From Parachlamydiales bacterium (lineage in GTDB: Bacteria; Chlamydiota; Chlamydiia; Chlamydiales; JAJFMK01): a stretch of DNA of 18,957 bases. A program made the translations under genes and the position numbers. Of this stretch, positions 7,397 through 14,061 are shown in pieces (within the stretch, counting starts at the first letter, position 1; each line of letters starts with the position of its first letter). The DNA lies in contig JAGVKY010000099.1 in NCBI GenBank assembly GCA_020050175.1, forward strand, positions 1-18,957, written 5' to 3'. The notes beneath the pieces are model-generated. The model was not told the DNA's origin, made no database searches, and saw nothing but the letters and a program-made list of their open reading frames with translations.

Positions 7397-8556
7397 AAAT
7401 ATACGCAGCGGGCGGCGGAACATCCACTTTCATGGGACCTGGAAGAAAGGAGTTCGACCCTAAAAATCTTCCCTCCTTAAAAGACCATCTCAAAGAAACT
7501 ATCGAAGAGAGCCTCTCTCAACTCAATGGGGTCATTTTTGACGAAGGGATTGTCGCCAGCTTTATGCCTGGGCAATTTACTCACCAAGGACATTTAGGGG
7601 CCTTTCTCCCCGCTTATATCCCCTCTCTTTTAGGAAAGGCTTGTTGGGCAGTTGATGGAGCTTGTGGAAGTGGTGGACGAGCGATCACCTCGGGCATTAA
7701 ATCACTGCTTTCTGGAGAAACTGAGGCTGTCTTCGTCGCTGGGGTTGAAATCCAAAACACGATGAAGCCCCTCTATGTGGCCGATGTTTTAGCGGGAGCT
7801 TCTGATTACGATGCCCTTCGAAAAGAAGGAGAAGCCTACTTTTTTCCCTCCTTATTTGATAAAAGGGCACAAGCTTATATCAACAAATATGGGGAAATAT
7901 TGACCCGAGAGGCGATGGCTGTTTGGACCATCCAAGAGATCCATAAAGCCCAAAAATTTCCCAAATCTCAAGAGTATGGGAATGTTAGGAAAGATTTAGA
8001 AAAAGAGGCTAGAACGCAGCCTAATTCTGCTCGGTTTCTCTCTTGTTTAAACCCCTTGGCCTGCTCAAAAATTTCTGATGGCGCCGCTTCGATTGGCCTC
8101 TTTACCAAGGAGGCATTACTCCGTTTTGGCATCAAAAAAACGGTTGAAATCATCGCTTGGGGTGAAGCTGAAGGAGATATCACAAAGTTGCCCGAAGATC
8201 TGACAATCCTCGATATGACAGCACTTGCTGTGCAAAAAGCACTGCAAAAAGCTCATTTAAAAATCGAAGAGATCGGTTACATCGAAATCCATGATTGCTT
8301 TGCAATTACGGCCCTTCTCGCCATCGAAGCTCTTGGTCTTGCTGCTCCAGGAAAGGGGGGAGAATATATCCTTGAAGGAAAGGGTCCTCACTTTAATCTC
8401 ACCGGAGGACTGATTGGTTTTGGCCACCCAACCGGAGCTACTGGGGTGCGGCAACTTGTTGATCTATCACGTCACCTGCACTCAGGGTATGGCCTTTTGG
8501 TGAGCATGGGAGGCGATGATAAAACGGTCACCGCCCTTATTGTCAAAGTTTCTTAG
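7393..8556 (+). CDS. SCP2-type thiolase / acetyl-CoA acyltransferase
   Basis: Thiolases cleave 3-ketoacyl-CoA with CoA to release acetyl-CoA (or propionyl-CoA) in the last beta-oxidation step. I chose the ATG at 7393, which overlaps the previous stop as ATGA and has GGAG nine bases upstream; the frame also offers a TTG at 7372. The 387-residue product has the nucleophilic Cys in VDGACGSGGRAI (C91), EIHDCF at 298-303, and LTGGLIGFGHPTGATG with its catalytic His at about 345. The HDCF motif, and the lack of the C-terminal CxG cysteine (the end reads SMGGDDKTV), place it in the SCP2/SCPx-like group rather than FadA. Its stop is one base away from the stop of the convergent repeat-protein gene. 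Biosynthetic condensation is possible, but the neighbours favour degradation. Confidence 0.88.
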   Translation: MKIYAAGGGTSTFMGPGRKEFDPKNLPSLKDHLKETIEESLSQLNGVIFDEGIVASFMPGQFTHQGHLGAFLPAYIPSLLGKACWAVDGACGSGGRAITSGIKSLLSGETEAVFVAGVEIQNTMKPLYVADVLAGASDYDALRKEGEAYFFPSLFDKRAQAYINKYGEILTREAMAVWTIQEIHKAQKFPKSQEYGNVRKDLEKEARTQPNSARFLSCLNPLACSKISDGAASIGLFTKEALLRFGIKKTVEIIAWGEAEGDITKLPEDLTILDMTALAVQKALQKAHLKIEEIGYIEIHDCFAITALLAIEALGLAAPGKGGEYILEGKGPHFNLTGGLIGFGHPTGATGVRQLVDLSRHLHSGYGLLVSMGGDDKTVTALIVKVS

Positions 8557-8557
8557 T

Positions 8558-8580
8558 CTAAAAAAGAATAATTTTTTTAG
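8558..8580. repeat. AT-rich inverted repeat at the convergent gene ends
   Basis: An 8-bp inverted repeat CTAAAAAA (8558-8565) / TTTTTTAG (8573-8580) with a 7-base loop coincides with the last codons of the minus-strand repeat-protein gene and starts one base after the thiolase stop. It has almost no GC pairs, so as an intrinsic terminator it would be weak. It is the only symmetric element available to either gene at this junction. Confidence 0.35.
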
Positions 8581-10270
8581 GTTGGCTTTTTAATCCAGTC
8601 ACAGAAGTGGTGATGAGGGTATAAGTTGTACTCTCACCACAGCAAGCATTTCGAACCTCAAAATGATAAATCGGGAGATCATTCGCAAAAGTCGCAATCA
8701 ATTTCTTTCCAGCAAATAGCTGATAACTGACGACCTCTGGATCGGCACTCCTTCTCCATGAGAGTTTATGGATGCACTCTGTCTGCATAGGAAAAGTATT
8801 CGTAACGACTTTCCCTTTAAAATGAATGCCATTTTCAGGAGCTAAAATAATCGTGCTAGACTGCACTTCATTTCCTGGAATTGTCCCATTTATCACGGTC
8901 CAAACGGCAGTTACTTCTCCAAAAGCATTCGAAGCGACCTGTGGGAGTAAATTTATGGATGACTGCTGAAGGGATATTGTATTTGGGCTGCCCCATTTAT
9001 TTTTCTTTCCTTTGCTGATCACTGCATCAACAAAACCTTGTGATTCAAAAACAATCACCCCTTGTCCTTGGAAATCAATTGCGACTTGGGGATTCTTCGA
9101 AACGTTGTGAGATCCATTCACTGTTTGAGAAAAGCTCCAATATCCTTTGGAATTACGACGAGCGGCCTGAATCGAGGTCCCTCCAAAAAGATTTAGTGTC
9201 CAAGTAGCGATCGCCTCTCCTTTGGAGTTAAGCGCTACTTGAGGAAACGTATTTTTAACGCTAGTGTTAAACCCTAAATCGGTCGTTTTCGACCAAGCAC
9301 CCTTCTTAAAACTTTTTGATTTTGTAGAATACGTAAGTGAAGACTCTGTATATAAATCCCATATAGCAACAGCTGCTCCGTTTGCATTCATGCAGATTTG
9401 CGGAACCATTCCATAAGGAAATTCAGGAAAAGGAAAATCGATATCACCTCTAGCAAGTGGAGGATTCGATGGTAAAGACCAAGTTCCACTAGAACTTGTG
9501 TAGTAAGCCGATTCAACGACGGTTTGACCAACAGTTGTTGTGCTGCTCAGTTGCCTTTGCCAAATGGCTAAGGCATTACCTGCATTATCTATCCCCACTT
9601 GAGGAAACGTAAGAACATTCGTAAAAAACGGTCCAGAGGCGAAGGCTTGGCTTGGGCCAGAAATTGCCCCTTTGGGGATCCACACATTTCCATTAAATGT
9701 CGCTGAGTAGACCGTATCAGTTCGATTGGTAGAGTTATTCACATTCCAAACCGCTACAGCATCTCCAGAAGGATTGATCGCGACCTGCGGAAAGGTATCA
9801 AAATCTGAGGGGCTTAACAGATCCACCGGTAAAGCGGAACTCCATATGTTTCCATCATAAAAAGAATAGTAAACATAATTGGCGCCAGTTGGACCAACAA
9901 GATCAGGTCCCACATTCCACACGACAATCGCCTTTCCGCTCGGTGTAACACTAATTTGGGGAAAAGTCGCTACAATAGTCTCTGTAGGAGATGGCCATAA
10001 TTCTACGGGGTTCGACCAGGAGGTCGCTCCAAACGGAAGAATTGAGGCAAACACCGAAGGGAAACCAGTGGTGAAATCATCGTTGACCCACACAGCATAC
10101 GAGTTGCCTGAAGCATCTACTCCAACCTGAGCTGCTCCAAATCCCCCTTGAGCAAGATCTGGGGTATCCCCAGGGCCCACAACTAGCGGCGGGGTGGACC
10201 ACTGAGGGTGGACTGCCATCAAGGGTCCAACAAGTAAGGTAAAAAGGGTAATCAAAAAGTTAAGATTCAT
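8558..10270 (-). CDS. Secreted eight-repeat protein with C-terminal FnIII-like domain (paralog 1)
   Basis: I do not recognise this family by name. The 570-residue protein starts with a signal peptide (hydrophobic to about residue 19, likely cut after PLMA). Eight repeats begin near residues 47, 104, 161, 223, 290, 343, 394 and 443, each with a core like PQVAINPSGDAVAVW and usually a later G-x-W strand. A C-terminal domain from about 488 includes NTFPMQTECIHKLSW, YQLFAGKKLIATF and RNACCGESTTYTL, resembling a fibronectin type III fold. Its cysteines are C499, C543 and C544; another lies in repeat 5 (C293). The repeat length suits beta-propeller blades, which is inference. AAAGGA precedes the ATG by six bases. 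It lies only 28 bases behind paralog 2 and lacks the upstream element of the other three genes, so it is probably cotranscribed with paralog 2. Confidence 0.85.
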   Translation of the reverse strand: MNLNFLITLFTLLVGPLMAVHPQWSTPPLVVGPGDTPDLAQGGFGAAQVGVDASGNSYAVWVNDDFTTGFPSVFASILPFGATSWSNPVELWPSPTETIVATFPQISVTPSGKAIVVWNVGPDLVGPTGANYVYYSFYDGNIWSSALPVDLLSPSDFDTFPQVAINPSGDAVAVWNVNNSTNRTDTVYSATFNGNVWIPKGAISGPSQAFASGPFFTNVLTFPQVGIDNAGNALAIWQRQLSSTTTVGQTVVESAYYTSSSGTWSLPSNPPLARGDIDFPFPEFPYGMVPQICMNANGAAVAIWDLYTESSLTYSTKSKSFKKGAWSKTTDLGFNTSVKNTFPQVALNSKGEAIATWTLNLFGGTSIQAARRNSKGYWSFSQTVNGSHNVSKNPQVAIDFQGQGVIVFESQGFVDAVISKGKKNKWGSPNTISLQQSSINLLPQVASNAFGEVTAVWTVINGTIPGNEVQSSTIILAPENGIHFKGKVVTNTFPMQTECIHKLSWRRSADPEVVSYQLFAGKKLIATFANDLPIYHFEVRNACCGESTTYTLITTSVTGLKSQPKKIILF

Positions 10271-10298
10271 TTTTTTCCTTTGGAGCTCATGGCCTGTT

Positions 10299-11996
10299 TT
10301 ATTGTAGAACGACTTTTGAGGGTAAACTTTTTAGCCCTTCTGCATTCACGGCGATCAATTGATAGGTTGTACTCTGCCCGCAACAGGCATCCCTGATAGT
10401 AAAGCTATAACTTGATTTGTTATTGGGGAATGTCCCTATCAACGTCTTTCCAGCATAGAGTAAGTATTCCACAATCGTTGCATCACTGCTTGCTAGCCAA
10501 GATAGCGTATGGACACATTCTGTCTGCATAGGGAAAGTATTGGAGATGACAGCACCTCTAAATTTTTGTCCATTTGCAGGCTTTAAAATAATGGCGCTCG
10601 ATTGAACAATTCCGAAGGAGGAGGGCAATTGGAGAGACTTTTCCGCCTGGGCACCATTTTCGATTGTCCAAATAGCAGTTACATCGCCTTCTGAGTTGGA
10701 GGCAACCTGTGGTAACGCTCGGCTGCCAGTAAATGCCGATAATTGTGTCGGAGATTTCCACCTATTGCTTTTGCCATGGCTAATTTGAGCTACCACATCG
10801 TAGGAAGTAGTGGAGCTAGTTACTTCACCGACATAAACAATCACTGCTTGCCCTTGTTGATCCATAGCGATCTGAGGGAAAAGGGTCCCCTCTAATCCAG
10901 TGCCCCCCGAAGTTACCTCTGTGGCGTTGGTCCAGTGCCCTTTTGCATTCCGTCGAGCAGCTAAAATTTCATTTCCTACAAACCAAGTTGCTACGCCTAG
11001 GCCACTAGCATTAATAGCGGGCTGCGGAAATGTATTTTTATTACTTACATTTGTTCCATAAAGATTGTGATGCACCGTCCAAAGACCGTTAATATAAGAT
11101 TTTGCCTGAGGGGTAAACGCTGAATTCCGATATGTATCCCAAACTGCGATCCCGTTCCCTTCACTATTTAGAGCTATTTTCGGGACCATGCCATAAAATT
11201 GGAGACCGCTTGTATTAAGTGATAAATCGCCTTGTGCTACCAATGCTGGAGAGGTTGTGATCGCAAATGGACTTGCTTTTGACTCAACAACTGTTGTTGT
11301 TTGGGAAGCATCTGCTCTTTGCCAAATAGCCACTCCATTGCCAGCTGCATCAACAGCTATTTGGGGAAATGTTGTGTAACCGTGACTGGACTTATTAGAA
11401 AGTGGAATACTTGGAGTCCACGTATTCGAAGTTGCATTATAGGTCGAAATTACAGGGAAACTTTCTAATAAATTGGCTGAATCCCAAACGGCAATCGCAT
11501 TTCCAGAAGGGGCAATTGCCACTTGAGGATATGTGATCAAACTACTCGTAGAGGCTAAATCAATAGGTGTTGCCGTACTCCAATTTACCCCGTTAAAAAA
11601 TGAGTAATAAGTAATATAGGAAGGAGTATCGCACTCAGTTAACGGATTGCAACCGACACACCAGACGGCAATAGCATGGCCATTAGGTGCAACAGATATT
11701 TGTGGGAATAATCCCACTTCATTTTTGCTCACCTCCACCCACAAATCACTGTAGCCGGTCCAAGCTGATGCCCCAAAAGGGAGAATCGCTGTTGACACAC
11801 TTCTCCCCTCTTCCTCAGCCCAAATGGCATAGGAATTCCCAGCACTGTCAGTGCCAACCTGAGCTGCACCGTAGTTGAGGGGATTTCCTCCCAAGTCAAT
11901 ATTCAGGGGCGGCATGGTCCATTCTGAGACTGAGGCAGATAAAGGGGCTGCCAGTACCACTAGGGCCAAAAATAAGTATCGAAAGAACTGTCGCAT
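10299..11996 (-). CDS. Secreted eight-repeat protein with C-terminal FnIII-like domain (paralog 2)
   Basis: This is a 565-residue paralog with a signal peptide (MRQFFRYLFLALVVLAAPLSA, likely cut after ASA or SA near residue 21). Eight repeats start near residues 45, 98, 157, 211, 272, 324, 374 and 429, followed by a short linker and the FnIII-like domain (NTFPMQTECVHTLSW, RDACCGQSTTYQL). The three invariant cysteines are C494, C538 and C539. Unique to this copy are three extra cysteines in repeat 2 (WCVGCNPLTEC, residues 112-122). They could form a metal site or additional disulfides. The start is supported by GGAG four bases upstream of ATG. The conserved upstream element begins about 18 bases before the start, so this gene probably carries the promoter for itself and paralog 1. 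Confidence 0.85.
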   Translation of the reverse strand: MRQFFRYLFLALVVLAAPLSASVSEWTMPPLNIDLGGNPLNYGAAQVGTDSAGNSYAIWAEEEGRSVSTAILPFGASAWTGYSDLWVEVSKNEVGLFPQISVAPNGHAIAVWCVGCNPLTECDTPSYITYYSFFNGVNWSTATPIDLASTSSLITYPQVAIAPSGNAIAVWDSANLLESFPVISTYNATSNTWTPSIPLSNKSSHGYTTFPQIAVDAAGNGVAIWQRADASQTTTVVESKASPFAITTSPALVAQGDLSLNTSGLQFYGMVPKIALNSEGNGIAVWDTYRNSAFTPQAKSYINGLWTVHHNLYGTNVSNKNTFPQPAINASGLGVATWFVGNEILAARRNAKGHWTNATEVTSGGTGLEGTLFPQIAMDQQGQAVIVYVGEVTSSTTSYDVVAQISHGKSNRWKSPTQLSAFTGSRALPQVASNSEGDVTAIWTIENGAQAEKSLQLPSSFGIVQSSAIILKPANGQKFRGAVISNTFPMQTECVHTLSWLASSDATIVEYLLYAGKTLIGTFPNNKSSYSFTIRDACCGQSTTYQLIAVNAEGLKSLPSKVVLQ

Positions 11997-12014
11997 AAGT
12001 CTCCATTCATCAGC

Positions 12015-12062
12015 AGAAAGCCAAAATTACACTTTATATCTAATAAAAGGCGAGTCGAACTT
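12015..12062 (-). promoter_or_regulatory. Conserved upstream element, copy 1 (before paralog 2)
   Basis: Read on the minus strand, this stretch contains TCGACTCGCC, a TTTAT/ATAAA dyad and then GTGTAATTTTGGCTTTCT. The same order recurs before paralogs 3 and 4. TGTAAT (complement of 12026-12031) matches a -10 hexamer at five of six positions. CTCGCC lies 17 bases upstream of it; it is conserved in all copies but is a poor -35 sequence. It is probably a promoter plus leader. Confidence 0.55.
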
Positions 12063-12080
12063 CACAGTCTACTTTTCGTA

Positions 12081-12143
12081 GAGGGGCGGCTTATGACTTG
12101 TAAAGCTGCAGCGGCAGCCATACAAGCCCTTAAGTCGCCTCTC
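12081..12143. repeat. Large imperfect palindrome (long hairpin) in the gap between paralogs 3 and 2
   Basis: Bases 12081-12093 pair with 12131-12143 (13 bp, two of them G-U when read as plus-strand RNA). CTTGTA 12097-12102 pairs with TACAAG 12121-12126. GCTGC 12105-12109 pairs with GCAGC 12114-12118 around an AGCG loop. On the minus strand the two G-U pairs become A-C mismatches. No T-tract follows on either strand, so it is not a standard terminator. It is followed on the plus strand by CCA, but lacks any tRNA cloverleaf. Confidence 0.75.
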
Positions 12144-12170
12144 CAAGAAACTTATGAGATCCTGGTCTAG
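12093..12170 (+). CDS. Possible 25-residue small ORF inside the palindrome
   Basis: An ATG at 12093 preceded by GAGGGG (12081-12086, six-base spacing) opens a 25-codon frame ending in TAG. It begins MTCKAAAAAIQALKS and has no recognisable domain. The ribosome binding site and first codons lie in the palindrome at 12081-12143, so a plus-strand transcript would bury them in a stem. The last bases overlap the antisense stop of paralog 3. Chance is a real alternative: the ORF is short and there is no homology evidence. Confidence 0.2.
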   Translation: MTCKAAAAAIQALKSPLQETYEILV

Positions 12171-13933
12171 TAAAGAATGATCCTTTGACTAGTTTTAGAC
12201 CCGGCTGACATGGTCACAAGAGTATAGGTTGTGCTTTCCCCACAACAAGCGTCTCGAATGGTCACCTTAAAAGGACCCTTCGAAGGGAAAGTAGCGATCA
12301 ATTTTTTCCCTGAGTACAGGGAGTAACCGACAACATTAGGGTCTAGACTTGCCTCCCATGTGATTGTGTGGATGCACTCTGTCTGCATGGGGAAAGTATT
12401 AGTCGTTACGACACCTCTAAAATGCCGTGCAGGCTCAGGAGCCAAAATAATCGTACTAGATTGAACGAATGCTATAGGTGGTGGGGGGAACAGATTGGGT
12501 TGAAAAGTAGGTGAGGTCGGCGTGGTCGTTATAGTTGGTGTCGTAGGAGTAACTGGATCTAGGTTTGTCCAAACAACGGTAGTGTCCCCAAAAGCATTTG
12601 TGGCAATGCGCGGCAATGCTGTTGTAGAGGTTTCGGAGATTAATATTTTCGGATTAGACCATCGATTTTTAGAATGATGACTAAAAGAGGCCTCAACACC
12701 GGTATAATTCACCGAACCAAATATTTCCCAAGAAGCAACGGCCTGACCGACTGCGTCTATAGCGACTTGCGGGTAAGAACTACTACCATTTGTAATTTGT
12801 ACGGAATTCGTCCATTTACCCTTTGCATTTCTTCGAGATCCCAAGACTGCATTATTCCCTATCCAAACAGCTGCAGCTTTCCCTGCAGCATTAAGAGCTA
12901 TACTTGGAGTTGTGGGGTTATTGCTTGTAACATTACCCCATAAATTTGTTTTTTTAGGCGACCACGTTCCATCATAGGATTTGGCCTCAGGAATATGGAA
13001 TGAGCTACCAGCATTGTACAGATCCCAGACAGCGACAGCTTCACCACGCTTGTTAACAGAAATTTGAGGGGTCATCCCAAAAACATTTGCAGGAGACAAA
13101 TTATCGTAAGGGGCAAGATCTCCCACAGCTAATAAAGTAGGTGTCGACCAAAGGCCTGTGTTGCTAGAAAAGACTGCCGATTCGACAACGGTATTCCCTA
13201 CTACGACCGTGTCACTTAGTTGCCTTTGCCAGACGGCTACTGCATTCCCTGCGGCATCGATTCCAACCTGCGGCAAAGTCTGAAAAGGGTAGTTAGTGCT
13301 GGTCGGCCCCATTGTTGCTTCATAGCTAGGCCCAGAAATAGCTTGTTGTAACTCCCACGCGGTTCCATTGAAATAGGCTGCATGAGCCACACTTGTCGGT
13401 GGCGTTACGCTATTATCAAAAACATCCCAAACAGCCACAGCTTGTCCCAAATCGTTGATGGAAACCTGAGGAAAAGTCGGATTGTCACTAACAGGACCCG
13501 TAGGATCTACTGCTGCCGGAGTAGCTCCCCATAAGCCCGTCACCGGATTGTAAGCAGAATAGTATACTTGGTAGGGTCCACCCACAGGGCCATTGCTCCA
13601 AACAACCATCGCCTGGCCAGAAGAGTTGACCGCCAAGCTGGGAAAAGTGGCGACAATACCGGCCCCTCCCCCAATAAGTTGAGGGGCGGCTGACCAATGT
13701 TTTCCACCAAAAGGTAAGGTAGAGCCATATACACCAAGATTGACAACCCAAACAGAGTAGGAGTTTCCACCAGCATCTACACCAACTTGGGCTTCACCAA
13801 CATATTCTGGATCATCAGGCTGAGTTGCCGCGGTGCTGACATCAAGAGGCGGTAAAGACCATTTTGGTGCGGCCGCCAAAAAGGCTGTGAAGATTATTAA
13901 GAAAAGAAAAGTATAGCGAATCAAGTGTCTCAT
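12167..13933 (-). CDS. Secreted eight-repeat protein with C-terminal FnIII-like domain (paralog 3)
   Basis: This is a 588-residue paralog closest to paralog 4. The signal peptide MRHLIRYTFLFLIIFTAFLA is probably cut near AAA (20-22). Repeats begin near residues 48, 98, 155, 221, 289, 343, 388 and 441. The linker after repeat 8 (about 457-489) is rich in Pro and Thr, ending PNLFPPPPIAF, and is longer than in paralogs 1 and 2. The FnIII-like domain keeps C520, C563 and C564 in TECIH and DACCGEST; these are the only cysteines in the mature protein. The start is supported by GGAG four bases before ATG. The conserved upstream element precedes it. The protein is probably exported across the inner membrane; outer-surface location is inference. 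Confidence 0.85.
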   Translation of the reverse strand: MRHLIRYTFLFLIIFTAFLAAAPKWSLPPLDVSTAATQPDDPEYVGEAQVGVDAGGNSYSVWVVNLGVYGSTLPFGGKHWSAAPQLIGGGAGIVATFPSLAVNSSGQAMVVWSNGPVGGPYQVYYSAYNPVTGLWGATPAAVDPTGPVSDNPTFPQVSINDLGQAVAVWDVFDNSVTPPTSVAHAAYFNGTAWELQQAISGPSYEATMGPTSTNYPFQTLPQVGIDAAGNAVAVWQRQLSDTVVVGNTVVESAVFSSNTGLWSTPTLLAVGDLAPYDNLSPANVFGMTPQISVNKRGEAVAVWDLYNAGSSFHIPEAKSYDGTWSPKKTNLWGNVTSNNPTTPSIALNAAGKAAAVWIGNNAVLGSRRNAKGKWTNSVQITNGSSSYPQVAIDAVGQAVASWEIFGSVNYTGVEASFSHHSKNRWSNPKILISETSTTALPRIATNAFGDTTVVWTNLDPVTPTTPTITTTPTSPTFQPNLFPPPPIAFVQSSTIILAPEPARHFRGVVTTNTFPMQTECIHTITWEASLDPNVVGYSLYSGKKLIATFPSKGPFKVTIRDACCGESTTYTLVTMSAGSKTSQRIILY

Positions 13934-13950
13934 GGTTCTCCATTTTCAAC

Positions 13951-13994
13951 AGAAAGCCAAAATTACACTTTGGGATGAATAAAGGCGAGTGAAT
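13951..13994 (-). promoter_or_regulatory. Conserved upstream element, copy 2 (before paralog 3)
   Basis: This has the same order of motifs as the copy before paralog 2. TGTAAT is the complement of 13962-13967 and CTCGCC the complement of 13984-13989, with a 16-base spacer. The block is followed by a leader with TTGAAAATGGAGAACC running into the start codon. The central dyad is degenerate in this copy, while the TGTAATTTTGGCTTTCTG core is unchanged. Confidence 0.55.
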
Positions 13995-14021
13995 CCTAAA
14001 TATTCTTTGGGAATATCTTTT

Positions 14022-14048
14022 GGAGTGTGATCAAAATTGACACACCCC
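14022..14048 (-). terminator. Hairpin downstream of paralog 4, possible transcription end
   Basis: On the minus strand GGGGTGTGTCA (starting at 14048) pairs with TGATCACACTCC (ending at 14022), about 11 bp with one bulge and one G-U pair. It begins roughly 14 bases after the paralog 4 stop. The following bases are A-rich rather than T-rich, so termination is uncertain. A further 6-bp stem ATATTC/GAATAT lies at 14000-14016. Confidence 0.35.
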
Positions 14049-14061
14049 AAAAATTTCTCAT

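Noticed and set aside
12081..12146. tRNA-like element ending in CCA
   Set aside because: The fold is one continuous hairpin. There is no cloverleaf, no T-loop sequence and no anticodon arm, so the CCA is coincidental.
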